Counted from the first letter of the stretch, positions 28,387-38,341 are shown. The stretch: DNA of 64,000 bases from an uncultured Gelidibacter sp. (GCF_947500795.1 NZ_CANMTE010000004.1:334216-398215); one strand, 5' to 3'. The notes: generated from the letters alone by a model not told the origin. Numbers and translations: made by a program.

Positions 28387-28842
28387 ATGAAGGTTATTAA
28401 AATTATAGCAGGGATAGCTCTTTTTCTATTTGTAGCGATTCAATTTTTCCCTACAGATAGAAATGAGAGCTATACTGTACCTCCTTCTGATTTTATGTTG
28501 GTGAATACCGTGCCAATTGACATTCAGAAGAGATTGAAAGCATCATGTTATGATTGTCATAGTAACCTTACAGCATACCCTTGGTACAATAAAGTTCAGC
28601 CCATTGCTTGGTTTTTAGAAGACCATGTTAAAGAAGGCAAGGCTGAACTTAATTTTAGTGAATGGGATACCTATTCTGACAGAAGAAAAAGAAGCAAGTT
28701 ACGCTCAATAATCAAACAAATTGAAAATGATGAAATGCCTTTAATAAGTTACACGTATCTTCATAGAGAAGCCATATTATCTGAAGAGGATGCTAACATC
28801 ATCATCAATTTCATGAATCAATTGAAGGATAGCTTACAATAG
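28387..28842 (+). CDS. Haem-binding domain protein with CxxCH motif
   Basis: 151 aa with one N-terminal membrane anchor (IIAGIALFLFVAIQFF) and a c-type haem site CYDCH (about residues 56-60), followed by YPWYNKVQPIAWFLEDHV, typical of the Bacteroidota haem-binding domain family. It starts at the base after the DUF3347 stop, so the two are co-transcribed. A periplasmic electron-transfer role, perhaps linked to copper redox, is plausible but unproven. Confidence 0.87.
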   Translation: MKVIKIIAGIALFLFVAIQFFPTDRNESYTVPPSDFMLVNTVPIDIQKRLKASCYDCHSNLTAYPWYNKVQPIAWFLEDHVKEGKAELNFSEWDTYSDRRKRSKLRSIIKQIENDEMPLISYTYLHREAILSEEDANIIINFMNQLKDSLQ

Positions 28843-28852
28843 ACTCTTAATA

Positions 28853-28894
28853 GAGAGAAAGGGTCAGTACATAACTTTTAATGCCCTTTCTCTC
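28853..28894 (+). terminator. Terminator closing the cusA-haem protein operon
   Basis: gagagaaaggg and ccctttctctc are perfect 11-bp arms around a 20-nt loop, followed by atttaa. It lies 11 bp after the haem protein stop and divides the copper island into two transcripts. Confidence 0.8.
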
Positions 28895-29037
28895 ATTTAA
28901 GCAGACTTGATTAGTGATTAAGAAATCTTAGAGGTAAAAGTCACCAAGAAATCCACTTTGAAAGTCAGTACATTAATTATTTATAAAAATCATCATGGTT
29001 TTTTGAAACGCTTAGTTCACAACTCTAATTACAAAAA

Positions 29038-31764
29038 ATGAAACATACATATCACATACAAGGAATGACCTGCAATGGCTGTAGAAATCATGTTGAACAA
29101 ACACTTTCCAAAGTGGATGGGGTTACGAATGCTGTAGTAGATTTAGACAAAGCAGAAGCCACTATAGAAATGGCGTCGCATATTTCTCTCGAAACGTTTC
29201 AAAAGGCACTTCAAAAAGATGGTGGTAATTACAGTATTCACCTACCAAAGGTTGATGAGAAGGGAGACATGGTCACCACATATCAAATTCAAGGCATGAC
29301 CTGCAACGGTTGTCGGAGCCATGTAGAGCAAATACTATCAAAAGTGGATGGGGTTTCCAATGCTATGGTCGATTTAGAAAAAGCGGAAGCTACTATTGCC
29401 ATGTCCACTCACATTCCCCTAAAAACCTTTCAAAAAGCTTTAAAAGAAGATGGTGACAGTTATACCATTCACCCATTAGGCACAAAACCAGCGGAAAAGA
29501 CTTCTGCCAAAGCTGCAAAAAATGGCAACGGCACTTTTTACTGCCCTATGCATTGTGAAGGTGATAAAACCTACGATAAACCTGGCGATTGTCCTGTATG
29601 CGGAATGGATTTGGTGGAAGAGCAAAACCTATCTGCAGTGACAGCCCAACAATGGACTTGCCCGATGCATCCTGAAGTAATTAAAGATGAAGCTGGCGCC
29701 TGCCCTATTTGCGGCATGGATCTCGTACCTATGGAACCAGATTTGTCTTCTGAAGAAAAGACCTATAAAAAATTATTGAAGAAGTTTTGGATAGCCGTGG
29801 CATTCACGCTACCTATTTTCTTTATCGCCATGAGCGAAATGATTCCAAACAATCCGCTGTATGAGGTGATGGATCAAAAAATGTGGAATTGGATCCAATT
29901 CGGATTATCGATTCCGGTGGTATTCTACGCTACCTGGAAGTTCTTTGAACGCGCCTATCGCAGTATCAAAACCTGGAACCTCAACATGTTTACTCTCATT
30001 GGCATTGGTGCCGGTGTGGCGTGGCTTTTCAGTGTCTTCGGGATGTTAGTTCCTGATTTTTTCCCTGAACAGTTTAAAACAGAATTTGGCGCGGTTCACG
30101 TCTATTTTGAGGCGGCCACAGTGATTCTTACCTTGGTATTGATGGGTCAAGTTTTGGAAGCTCGTGCCCATAGTAAAACAAATTCTGCCGTCAAGGAATT
30201 ATTAAAACTCGCCCCGAATAAAGCAATCAGAGTTGTTGATGGTGTTGAAGAAGAAGTCTCCATTGATCATATTCATAAAGGCGATATTTTACGTGTTAAA
30301 CCGGGTGATAAAATCCCTGTGGATGGCGTGGTTACTGAAGGCGAAACCACGGTTGATGAATCGATGATTTCCGGCGAGCCTATTCCAGTAAATAAAGCAT
30401 TAGATGATAAAGTGAGCAGCGGCACCATTAATGGCAATCAAACATTTTTGATGAAAGCGGAAAAAGTGGGAAGTGATACCCTACTCTCTCAAATTATTCA
30501 GATGGTTAACGACGCGAGCCGCAGTCGTGCACCAATTCAGAAGTTAGCAGATACCGTTTCTGGGTATTTTGTTCCGGTGGTCGTGCTCATCTCTGTCATT
30601 ACATTTTTCGTGTGGGTATTTTGGGGACCAGAACCAGCCTATGTGTACGGTTTGGTCAATGCCATTGCGGTATTAATTATTGCCTGCCCATGTGCTTTAG
30701 GATTGGCCACACCAATGTCCGTTATGGTAGGTGTGGGTAAAGGCGCGCAAAATGGCGTGTTAATTAAAAATGCCGAAGCTCTAGAAAAAATGGACAAGGT
30801 GGACACCTTAATCGTTGATAAAACAGGCACGATTACCGAAGGCAAACCTACTGTAGAAAAGATGGGTTCTTTTAGTGCTGGTCTGTCTGACATGGATATT
30901 GCACACCGCATCGCATCCTTGAACAGTTCCAGCGAGCATCCCCTTGCGGAAGCCACGGTAAAATATGCTAAAGAACAAAAAGTCAGCATTTCAAAAACAG
31001 ACAAGTTCAGCGCGGTCACCGGAAAAGGCGTGGAAGGTACGGTTAATGGCGAAAAATTAAATTTAGGAAACGCCAAGATGATGGCCCACGCCAATGCGAC
31101 AATTTCACCAGAAATGGAAGCAGAAGCACAAGCATTCCAAAAACAAGGGAAAACCGTTTCGTATTTGGCTATAGACGGCAAGGTTTCGGGCTATGTGGTG
31201 ATTAGTGATAAAATCAAACAAACCAGTGCGAAAGCCATTAAAGAATTACAGGACAAAGGCATCGCGGTGATTATGCTTACGGGCGATAATCATGACACTG
31301 CCCAAGCGGTCGCAACGGAATTGAATCTTACCAATTTTATGGCAGGCATGCTACCTGAGGATAAGTTGAAGGAAGTCACCAAACTGCAGCAACAAGGCAA
31401 AGTGGTAGCGATGGCTGGCGACGGCATTAATGATGCGCCTGCGCTTGCTAAAAGTGATGTAGGCATTGCGATGGGCACAGGAACCGATGTTGCCATTGAA
31501 AGTGCGATGATCACCTTGGTAAAAGGCGATTTACACGGCATTGTTAAAGCACGGAATTTGAGTCATGCCGTGATGCGCAATATTAAACAGAATCTATTTT
31601 TTGCTTTGATTTATAACACCCTTGGGGTTCCTGTTGCGGCAGGTGTTTTATTCCCATTTTTCGGAATATTATTATCGCCAATGATTGCGGCATTGGCTAT
31701 GAGTTTTAGTTCTGTGTCCGTTATAGGAAATGCACTTAGACTACGCTCAAAATCAATCGGATAA
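29038..31764 (+). CDS. copA: Cu(+)-exporting P1B-type ATPase
   Basis: 908 aa. The N-terminus carries two HMA domains (each GMTCNGCR-HVEQ) and two heavy-metal-binding CPMH...CPxCGMDL modules (about 167-230). The ATPase core has the P1B copper motif ACPCALGLATP, phosphorylation site DKTGTITEG, TMISGEP-type actuator loop (DESMISGEP) and hinge GDGINDAPALAKSDVG. It exports Cu(I) or Ag(I) from the cytosol. The two HMA domains are near-duplicates of each other. It starts a new transcript after the terminator at 28853 and leads into DUF305 and cusB. Confidence 0.96.
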   Translation: MKHTYHIQGMTCNGCRNHVEQTLSKVDGVTNAVVDLDKAEATIEMASHISLETFQKALQKDGGNYSIHLPKVDEKGDMVTTYQIQGMTCNGCRSHVEQILSKVDGVSNAMVDLEKAEATIAMSTHIPLKTFQKALKEDGDSYTIHPLGTKPAEKTSAKAAKNGNGTFYCPMHCEGDKTYDKPGDCPVCGMDLVEEQNLSAVTAQQWTCPMHPEVIKDEAGACPICGMDLVPMEPDLSSEEKTYKKLLKKFWIAVAFTLPIFFIAMSEMIPNNPLYEVMDQKMWNWIQFGLSIPVVFYATWKFFERAYRSIKTWNLNMFTLIGIGAGVAWLFSVFGMLVPDFFPEQFKTEFGAVHVYFEAATVILTLVLMGQVLEARAHSKTNSAVKELLKLAPNKAIRVVDGVEEEVSIDHIHKGDILRVKPGDKIPVDGVVTEGETTVDESMISGEPIPVNKALDDKVSSGTINGNQTFLMKAEKVGSDTLLSQIIQMVNDASRSRAPIQKLADTVSGYFVPVVVLISVITFFVWVFWGPEPAYVYGLVNAIAVLIIACPCALGLATPMSVMVGVGKGAQNGVLIKNAEALEKMDKVDTLIVDKTGTITEGKPTVEKMGSFSAGLSDMDIAHRIASLNSSSEHPLAEATVKYAKEQKVSISKTDKFSAVTGKGVEGTVNGEKLNLGNAKMMAHANATISPEMEAEAQAFQKQGKTVSYLAIDGKVSGYVVISDKIKQTSAKAIKELQDKGIAVIMLTGDNHDTAQAVATELNLTNFMAGMLPEDKLKEVTKLQQQGKVVAMAGDGINDAPALAKSDVGIAMGTGTDVAIESAMITLVKGDLHGIVKARNLSHAVMRNIKQNLFFALIYNTLGVPVAAGVLFPFFGILLSPMIAALAMSFSSVSVIGNALRLRSKSIG

Positions 31765-31783
31765 TCATTTAAAACCAAACACA

Positions 31784-32278
31784 ATGGAAGAGGATCACAC
31801 AAGGAAACAACACAACATGAAGAAAAATCAATACACCAAATTTGTAGGTATGCTGGCAGCATCGTTTGTAGCGATGTACATCACCATGTATTTAAACACC
31901 TACGCTTTTGACCATGTATATTTTAGCTTGACGCGTTTTTACATGTCATGTCTGGGTATTTCTGCCATGGCCATAATTATGTTCGTGGCCATGCGAAATA
32001 TGTATCAAAATAAGAAAAAGAATATGGCTATCATATTTGGGAGTATCGCCCTATTTATTGGTGCATTCAGCTTAGTGCGCGCTCAGGCACCAATTGTTGG
32101 TGATGTGTTATGGATGAAAGCGATGATTCCGCACCATTCCATTGCCATTCTGACCAGTGAGCGTGCTGCTATTAAAGATCCTGAAGTCAAACAACTGGCT
32201 GATGATATCATCAAGGCTCAGAGAAAAGAAATTGAAGACATGAAAAAGATGATTAACCGTTTACAAAATGAAAATTAG
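31784..32278 (+). CDS. DUF305 membrane-anchored protein
   Basis: Start set at ATG 31784, 19 bp after copA; the ORF track extends upstream into copA. Three hydrophobic segments are followed by a DUF305-type helix-bundle segment with WMKAMIPHHSIAILTSERA and a conserved C-terminal pattern (VKQLADDIIKAQRKEIEDMKKMI). DUF305 proteins contain His and Met ligands and often sit in copper loci. A periplasmic copper-binding role is probable. Confidence 0.88.
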   Translation: MEEDHTRKQHNMKKNQYTKFVGMLAASFVAMYITMYLNTYAFDHVYFSLTRFYMSCLGISAMAIIMFVAMRNMYQNKKKNMAIIFGSIALFIGAFSLVRAQAPIVGDVLWMKAMIPHHSIAILTSERAAIKDPEVKQLADDIIKAQRKEIEDMKKMINRLQNEN

Positions 32279-32283
32279 AACTA

Positions 32284-34011
32284 ATGAATAAACAGATTTT
32301 AACTATCAGTATTGCAGTTGTTGTTGGTCTTTTGGCAGGCTGGCTCATATTTGGAAATAAGGATGCAGCATCCAAAAATGCTGCTGACCAGCATGATCAC
32401 GCAGGAGAAACTGCAGCTCAAATGTGGACCTGCTCCATGCACCCACAAATTATGCAGGCTGAACCGGGCGATTGTCCGTTATGTGGTATGGACCTTACTC
32501 CGGCCGAATCGGGTGCTGATGGTCTTGCCATGAATGAGATAAAAATGACCGAAAATGCGATGGCCTTGGCAAATATCCAAACAACGGTTGTGGGGAGTGC
32601 AGTTGCTGATGATGCTGCTGACGGCATGATTTCACTATCCGGAAAAATTGCGATCAACGAAGAAAACAAGTCGGTGCAATCGAGTTATTTTGACGGGCGT
32701 ATTGAACGCTTGAATGTGAGTTATGAAGGGCAACAAGTCAACAGAGGACAATTGCTAGCTACCATTTATGCACCAAACTTAGTGGCCGCACAACAGGAAT
32801 TAATTACCACGGCGTCGTTAAAAGCATCACAACCTGCTTTATATAACGCTGTTCGCAATAAATTAAAAAATTGGAAACTGTCCGAAAAACAAATTGACGC
32901 TATTGAAACATCAGGCAAAGTATTGGAAAATTTCCCAATCTATGCGACAGTTTCCGGTACCGTTTCAGAAGTCATGGCCAGAGAAGGCGATTATGTGAAG
33001 CAAGGGCAACCTATTCTTAAAGTGAGTAATTTAAACTCCGTGTGGGCACAATTTGATGCTTATGAAAGTCAAATTTCAAACTTAAAGGAAGGCCAAAAGA
33101 TTAAGGTGGTTGCCAATGCGTATCCAACTAAAGAGTTTGATGCAACGGTATCGTTTATTGACCCGATGTTAAATAATGCTACACGTACGGTGACGGTAAG
33201 AGCGACCCTTAAAAACACGGACGACTTGTTTAAACCTGGAATGTTTGTGACCGGAAAAATCAAAGGTGCAACAACAGCCAGCAGCGAGATGTTAACCATT
33301 CCTGCAAGCGCGGTTATGTGGACGGGAGAACGCTCATTGGTATATGTAAAGACGGATCCTAATGCCCCAGTTTTTGAAATGCGCGAAGTGACTATTGGGA
33401 ATCGTAATGGTTCACAATATACAATCACTAAAGGTTTGAACAACGGCGATGAGATTGTCACCAACGGAACGTTTACCGTAGATGCTGCAGCACAATTGCA
33501 AGGTAAAAACTCGATGATGAATAAAGGAAAGGAAAAACATGCTCAGGTGCCACTTTCTGAAATGAAAATTGAATTGTCAGAAAAATTCCAAAAAGAGTTT
33601 ATGAAGATTCTCAATCCTTATCTTCAAATGAAAGATGCTTTTGTTGCAAGTGATGCCAAACAGATTTCAGCCCACGCTAAAACGACGTTAAAAGCGCTTA
33701 AATCATTAAAATTAGAGGATTTAGGACAGACGGAAAAAGCCCATATGATTAAAAGTATTGAAATGGTTGAGGTCATTTCAAAGAATGACGATTTGGATAA
33801 TCAACGTGAACATTTCGTCATCTTAAATGAAAATTTAGTGCCAATAGCGATGAACGTCAAAATATTAGACGCGGCACTTTATGTTCAAAAATGTCCGATG
33901 GCCAATAACGATAAAGGCGCCATTTGGTTGAGCCACGAAGAAGCGGTCAGAAATCCGTATTATGGAGACCAAATGATGACCTGCGGAAGTGTGATTGAAA
34001 CCGTAAAATAA
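32284..34011 (+). CDS. cusB: CusB-type RND adaptor with C-terminal DUF3347 domain
   Basis: 575 aa periplasmic adaptor anchored by an N-terminal helix (LTISIAVVVGLLAGWLIF). A heavy-metal-binding module follows (MWTCSMHPQIMQAEPGDCPLCGMDLTP), then the membrane-fusion domains (FDGRIERLNVSYEGQQVNRGQLLATIYAPNLVAAQQE, AREGDYVKQGQPILKVSNL). About 150 C-terminal residues form a DUF3347 domain ending CPMANNDKGAIWLS...NPYYGDQMMTCGSV. It links CusA to TolC and probably hands over Cu(I). It is separated from its pump genes by the oxidase and copA blocks. Confidence 0.92.
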   Translation: MNKQILTISIAVVVGLLAGWLIFGNKDAASKNAADQHDHAGETAAQMWTCSMHPQIMQAEPGDCPLCGMDLTPAESGADGLAMNEIKMTENAMALANIQTTVVGSAVADDAADGMISLSGKIAINEENKSVQSSYFDGRIERLNVSYEGQQVNRGQLLATIYAPNLVAAQQELITTASLKASQPALYNAVRNKLKNWKLSEKQIDAIETSGKVLENFPIYATVSGTVSEVMAREGDYVKQGQPILKVSNLNSVWAQFDAYESQISNLKEGQKIKVVANAYPTKEFDATVSFIDPMLNNATRTVTVRATLKNTDDLFKPGMFVTGKIKGATTASSEMLTIPASAVMWTGERSLVYVKTDPNAPVFEMREVTIGNRNGSQYTITKGLNNGDEIVTNGTFTVDAAAQLQGKNSMMNKGKEKHAQVPLSEMKIELSEKFQKEFMKILNPYLQMKDAFVASDAKQISAHAKTTLKALKSLKLEDLGQTEKAHMIKSIEMVEVISKNDDLDNQREHFVILNENLVPIAMNVKILDAALYVQKCPMANNDKGAIWLSHEEAVRNPYYGDQMMTCGSVIETVK

Positions 34012-34071
34012 GTGTTGAAATCGTTAAGATTGTAAGCTTATAAAAAGCGACGCAGACACCATAAATCAAAT

Positions 34072-34115
34072 AAAAACCCGACAAGAGCATCTCAAATGTT
34101 CGCGTCGGGTTTTTT
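34072..34115. terminator. Terminator at end of copper island
   Basis: aaaaacccgac and gtcgggttttt form a perfect 11-bp stem around a 21-nt loop, 60 bp after the cusB stop, between convergent genes. It can serve both strands. Confidence 0.88.
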
Positions 34116-34152
34116 AATTATGATCAACCATCACTCAAATGAGCGTGTTTTA

Positions 34153-36252
34153 TCAATCGTTAGATTTGATAAATTTCGGATTGATATAGAGTTTTCCTTC
34201 CTTTAATTTTTTCCAATATGCTTTCATATCCGCGTTAATTTCAGGCGCCATAATATACAAGCCTATAATATTTGGAAAGGACATGGCGAGAATCATCATA
34301 TCAGCAAAACTCAACACGGCACCTAAACTTACGGACGCCCCTAATACGACGAATAACAAATACAAGACTTTATACACCAGTTCCAATTTTTTACTTCTTC
34401 CAAAAAGGTAGCTCCAAGAACGCATCCCGTAATAGGACCATGATACCATCGTAGAAAATGCAAATAAGAATACGGCAATGGCCAATACGGAAGGGAACCA
34501 AGATACCACACTACCAAAAGCATCGGCCGTAAGTTCCACGCCTCCCAATCCGCTGCTAGTTTCATGCATTCCGGTAAATATGAGCACCAAAGCGGTCATG
34601 GTACACACCAACATCGTATCAATAAAAGGTTCCACCAAAGAGGTGAATCCGTCAGCAATAGGGTGATTTGTTTTGGACGCACTATGGGCGATTGCGGCTG
34701 AACCAACTCCAGCTTCACTCGAGAAGGCCGCACGTTGCAAGCCTATAATCAACACGCCAATAAAGCCACCTTTTAATGCTTCCGCAGAAAAAGCACCATC
34801 TACTATCGCCATAAAAGCACCGCCAATAAACTCGAAGTGATATCCGATGACCACCAAACAACCCACCACATAAAAAATGGCCATAATTGGAACCACTTTG
34901 GCAGTTACTTTAGCAATACTTTTAATGCCGCCAATAATCACAGCGCCTACTAATAAAGCAAATCCGACACCGAACCAAAATCCGTGGCCTTGTAAAAATG
35001 GAAGTTCTTCAGAAACAATTTTAAACGCCTGATTGGATTGTAGCATATTTCCACCACCAAACGATGCGCCTACACCAAGCACTGCAAAAAGTATGGCCAA
35101 GAACTTCCCTAATTTCTTAAGGTTTCTTTTCTCCAATCCATAGCGCAGATAGTTCATCGGTCCACCAAAAATTCGGCCGTCCTCATCAATAATACGGTAT
35201 TTTACACCTAAGGTACATTCGGCAAATTTTAGCGACATTCCGAAAAATCCAGCGAGGAACATCCAAAAAGTAGCTCCTGCCCCACCTAAGGAAATAGCTA
35301 CGGCAACACCTGCAATATTTCCTAAACCTACGGTTGCAGAAACGGCGGTAGCCATTGCCTGAAAGTGCGTTATGGTTCCGGGCGCATTAGGATCGTCGTA
35401 CTTTCCTCGTGCTAAATCTAGCGAATGTTTAAATCCGCGGATATTAACAAATTTCAATCTCAGGGTAAAAAAGATACTTCCCAAGATGAGCCAAATAACA
35501 ATGAACGGAATGTTTTTGGTTTTTACATCGCCATTAGGATGTAATAAGGGTTGCGGCGTATCAAAATTAATTTTCGCTACAAGAGGCGATTTAAAAGATC
35601 CCGTTTCCGGCTTTCTTGAAACTATGGTGCCTTCTTTGGTCACCTGTTCTAAAGCGCCTTCAGCGGTGGCATACACAAAAAATTCTTGATTGGCATTGCT
35701 TTCTAAAACCGCAATTTTGTCGCCAGCCTTTACGCGACTGCCATCAGCCACAAGCCATTTTTTGAATGTATATTTCTGATCAGAAGTGATGTCTTTGGCC
35801 GATAAGGGTAAATTTCGATGTGAGGCATATACAACAGGATCATAGAGGCCAGCCGTTGCAAAAGCATCCCAAAAGAGTACAGCACCTAACACATCTACTG
35901 CAGGCTGCACTTTACTGTTAAAAATTTCCGTGATGGATTCCGCAGGAATTTTAAAGGTTTTGGAGATTTTAGTTCCGTTGGCATCACTGACTGTTACGGA
36001 ATGTTCCATGCCTTCAATTAATCCCACAGATTCGGCATCATCTAAGGGCGTGTTGATATTACTCCATTTGTATTGATAAGGTGCTACCCCACCTGTCACC
36101 TCAACTTTTGCTACACCATCATTAATTTCAGAGGAGGGATTGTGCAACGCTATAGTAACGGACATCCCATTGGAAGACCCGTTCTGAGCACTAGTATTAG
36201 AAAAGGTAATGAACAACAGTGCCACAAGGGCAAATAGCCTAGATTTTATCAT
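34153..36252 (-). CDS. Alanine/glycine:cation symporter (AGCS) with periplasmic N-terminal extension
   Basis: I start at ATG 36252; the TTG before it is less likely. The C-terminal ~440 residues are a normal AGCS sodium:alanine symporter (AVSATVGLGNIAGVAVAISLGGAGATFWM, RAAFSSEAGVGSAAIAHSA). The first ~250 residues are unusual for the family: a signal peptide (FITFSNTSAQ), a short beta-sandwich region like SprB repeats (AKVEVTGGVAPYQYKWSN), and a region patterned like a biotinyl/lipoyl domain (VADGSRVKAGDKIAVLESNANQ, about 168-190). Ordinary AGCS transporters are about 450-500 aa. The extension should sit in the periplasm and may sense or bind a ligand. Confidence 0.88.
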   Translation of the reverse strand: MIKSRLFALVALLFITFSNTSAQNGSSNGMSVTIALHNPSSEINDGVAKVEVTGGVAPYQYKWSNINTPLDDAESVGLIEGMEHSVTVSDANGTKISKTFKIPAESITEIFNSKVQPAVDVLGAVLFWDAFATAGLYDPVVYASHRNLPLSAKDITSDQKYTFKKWLVADGSRVKAGDKIAVLESNANQEFFVYATAEGALEQVTKEGTIVSRKPETGSFKSPLVAKINFDTPQPLLHPNGDVKTKNIPFIVIWLILGSIFFTLRLKFVNIRGFKHSLDLARGKYDDPNAPGTITHFQAMATAVSATVGLGNIAGVAVAISLGGAGATFWMFLAGFFGMSLKFAECTLGVKYRIIDEDGRIFGGPMNYLRYGLEKRNLKKLGKFLAILFAVLGVGASFGGGNMLQSNQAFKIVSEELPFLQGHGFWFGVGFALLVGAVIIGGIKSIAKVTAKVVPIMAIFYVVGCLVVIGYHFEFIGGAFMAIVDGAFSAEALKGGFIGVLIIGLQRAAFSSEAGVGSAAIAHSASKTNHPIADGFTSLVEPFIDTMLVCTMTALVLIFTGMHETSSGLGGVELTADAFGSVVSWFPSVLAIAVFLFAFSTMVSWSYYGMRSWSYLFGRSKKLELVYKVLYLLFVVLGASVSLGAVLSFADMMILAMSFPNIIGLYIMAPEINADMKAYWKKLKEGKLYINPKFIKSND

Positions 36253-36635
36253 CAAATAATTTAAAAGTTTTGGATTTACATACGGATTATCACAATATTA
36301 ACAATAAAAAGAGGCTCTCCCAAGGCAATCTGAGTGTTTTTTGAAATTTTGCGAAGATTCAAAATGCAAACACCACCATCTAAACACCTGATTTATTGAT
36401 GATTCAATAATGACACCCATAAAATTTATAAAATATCCCCATAAATGGCTATCCGCAGTTGTGATTTGGTAAAAATCGATTAGAAGATTGAGCGTGCGAT
36501 AATTGTCCGGCAATAGTGCCAACTCCTCAAGATAAAAATGTAGCAAAAGCACTTCTTGATCATTCCATTTTCGCTAAATTAGAGGTGTTAATCAATCCAC
36601 AGGCTTAATAAAAAAGCTAAATTCAACTATCACTC
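36253..36635. other. Intergenic region between symporter and zinc-ribbon gene
   Basis: 383 bp. A minus-strand ORF (36298-36552; RKWNDQEVLLLHFYLEE when read from its frame) has no family resemblance that I recognise and lacks an ATG near its start. It could be a gene remnant. Promoters for both flanking genes should lie here. Confidence 0.5.
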
Positions 36636-36944
36636 ATGAAAACTTGCCCCAATTGTAAATCAGACGTAGAGGATCATTTTGAATTGTGCTGGAACTGTAA
36701 TTATAGTTTTTCAGAACAACGCGTCATGACCACAGCAGAACTTACACAAACAAAACCTACCCGAGACCTTAAGTGTTTAAGATGCGCAACGCCAATGGAA
36801 GATTCTGGGCGTTTCAAATTTCATGAAGGTGATCGTGTTGGGTTTTATGGCAGCATCTTTGAACTCTTCCAAAATAGAGAAGCCTTTGATGTATACCATT
36901 GTAAAAATTGTGGCAAAGTGGAGTTCTTTCTGCCTATGGATTGA
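36636..36944 (+). CDS. Small zinc-ribbon protein
   Basis: 102 aa with three CxxC pairs plus a fourth related pair: KTCPNCKS, LCWNCNY, LKCLRCATP and YHCKNCGKVEFF, so two zinc ribbons are expected. The C-terminal half (MEDSGRFKFHEGDRVGFYGSIFELF) resembles small cytosolic zinc-ribbon proteins common in bacteria. Function unknown. Confidence 0.8.
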   Translation: MKTCPNCKSDVEDHFELCWNCNYSFSEQRVMTTAELTQTKPTRDLKCLRCATPMEDSGRFKFHEGDRVGFYGSIFELFQNREAFDVYHCKNCGKVEFFLPMD

Positions 36945-36986
36945 TGCATTTAGGAAGCAATATATATTTTAAAACGAGATGTCCTT

Positions 36987-37349
36987 ATGACAAAACAAGA
37001 AATCGCCGAATCCTTTTTAATGCTGGCCGGCACCGGGAAAGTGGCAGAAGCATTTGACACGCATGTTGCCGCCGATTTTATCCATCATAATCAATATTTT
37101 GAAGGAACTCGAGACGCTTTACAAAAAGCCATGGCGGATGCCCATCAAACGAGCCCTAACAAGTCCATCGACATTAAATTTAGTTATAGAGATCAGGATA
37201 CGGTTATTACCCATTCGCTCGTCATCAAAGAGGACATGGACATCGCGGTGGTCCACATCTTCCGATTTAGCGGAGACAAAATTGTAGAGTTATGGGATTT
37301 AGGGCAGGTGATTGCCAAGGATTCCCCTAATCACTATGGATTGTTTTAG
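36987..37349 (+). CDS. SnoaL-like / NTF2-fold polyketide-cyclase-type protein
   Basis: 120 aa, a single NTF2-like domain: N-terminal helices, YFEGTRDALQKAMADAH, then beta strands with DMDIAVVHIFRFSGDKIVELWDLGQ typical of SnoaL-like proteins. Members bind small hydrophobic ligands or act as isomerases; the substrate cannot be told. It follows the zinc-ribbon gene by 42 bp. Confidence 0.87.
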   Translation: MTKQEIAESFLMLAGTGKVAEAFDTHVAADFIHHNQYFEGTRDALQKAMADAHQTSPNKSIDIKFSYRDQDTVITHSLVIKEDMDIAVVHIFRFSGDKIVELWDLGQVIAKDSPNHYGLF

Positions 37350-37428
37350 ACAACAAATCGCTGACTTCAATTTCAATCGACACCATAATTTTTCTAAGCC
37401 TATTTTTTAATGCCTGTTATAAACCTGA

Positions 37429-37466
37429 AAAAGGAAGCACAGTATTTGTTAACGGTGCTTCCTTTT
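37429..37466. terminator. Terminator between SnoaL-like and DUF5602-like genes
   Basis: aaaaggaagcac and gtgcttcctttt form a perfect 12-bp stem with A/T flanks between convergent genes, 20 bp from the end of the minus-strand gene. Confidence 0.87.
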
Positions 37467-37486
37467 AGTACTAGTGCAATATTTTT

Positions 37487-38341
37487 TTAACGTGTCACAA
37501 AATCGCTTAAGGTGATATACATATTCCCTGTTTTTTCGTTGCGGAAAATGTTGTATTTCGTTGGATAATTATTCCCTGGCTCTTCGAATTTTCGCGGTTG
37601 TGAATAATCGCCACTAAATGAATCGCCTGACAATAAATATTCTACGGTCACCATCGGTTCAATAAAATTATTCATTTGGGCATAGGTTCCCAAAATCATA
37701 ACATGGGTAAACGGATTATATCCCGTTTGCCAATCTGCAGGAACCCAATGTTTGCCCATCATTCCGTAAACACCACCTGGTCCTGGGAATTTAAAATAAT
37801 CAGTAGGCATTTTATCCATATCAGGAAAATAATTGAATGCATTTACAATACTCTGATTGCTACCATCATAATCTGGAATGAGCAATCGTTGTTCATTGGT
37901 AATGGTGTAAAAATGAAAATCGAAATGTTCCTCCCAAAATACGGGCCCGTGACCTGCGGGTTGGTAGTTCAGTCCCAAATGTTCAAATGGTGTGAGCTCT
38001 TTCGCTTTTTTATGCAATGGCAATACAACGGTCATTTCATGTCCCTCATGCAAAAGCGATAAATCGTTAAAAACTTTAGAGGTGAGCTCAATTCCTATTT
38101 CTTCAGGAAAACCAGCGCTGTTGACGCAAATCCATGAACGGGCTTTACCGCTTCCATACTGAACTTCTGGCCCTTTAAAAACATTAATGACGTTGGAGCT
38201 CCTGTTAGCGAGGTAGTCTTTCGATTTTTCAATCGCAACGCCGTCGTTAGAAAGTGCTTCTTCATCTTGGCTACATGCAAATACACCAAAAAGAAGCACA
38301 ACTATTAAACACTTTCTAAATAGTTTGAATTGTGTTTCCAT
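37487..38341 (-). CDS. DUF5602-like (TTHB210-like) lipoprotein
   Basis: 284 aa with lipoprotein signal (LLFGVFACSQ). Conserved-looking stretches are GHEMTVVLPLHKKA, YQPAGHGPVFWEEHFDFHFY and KHWVPADWQTGYNPFTHVMILGTY, with several His residues that could form a metal site. The pattern recalls the DUF5602/TTHB210-like group; I place it there with moderate certainty. Function unknown. Confidence 0.65.
   Translation of the reverse strand: METQFKLFRKCLIVVLLFGVFACSQDEEALSNDGVAIEKSKDYLANRSSNVINVFKGPEVQYGSGKARSWICVNSAGFPEEIGIELTSKVFNDLSLLHEGHEMTVVLPLHKKAKELTPFEHLGLNYQPAGHGPVFWEEHFDFHFYTITNEQRLLIPDYDGSNQSIVNAFNYFPDMDKMPTDYFKFPGPGGVYGMMGKHWVPADWQTGYNPFTHVMILGTYAQMNNFIEPMVTVEYLLSGDSFSGDYSQPRKFEEPGNNYPTKYNIFRNEKTGNMYITLSDFVTR

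Noticed and set aside
36298-36552. 84-codon minus-strand ORF after the symporter
   Set aside because: No ATG near the start and no recognised family; a gene remnant is possible but not supported.
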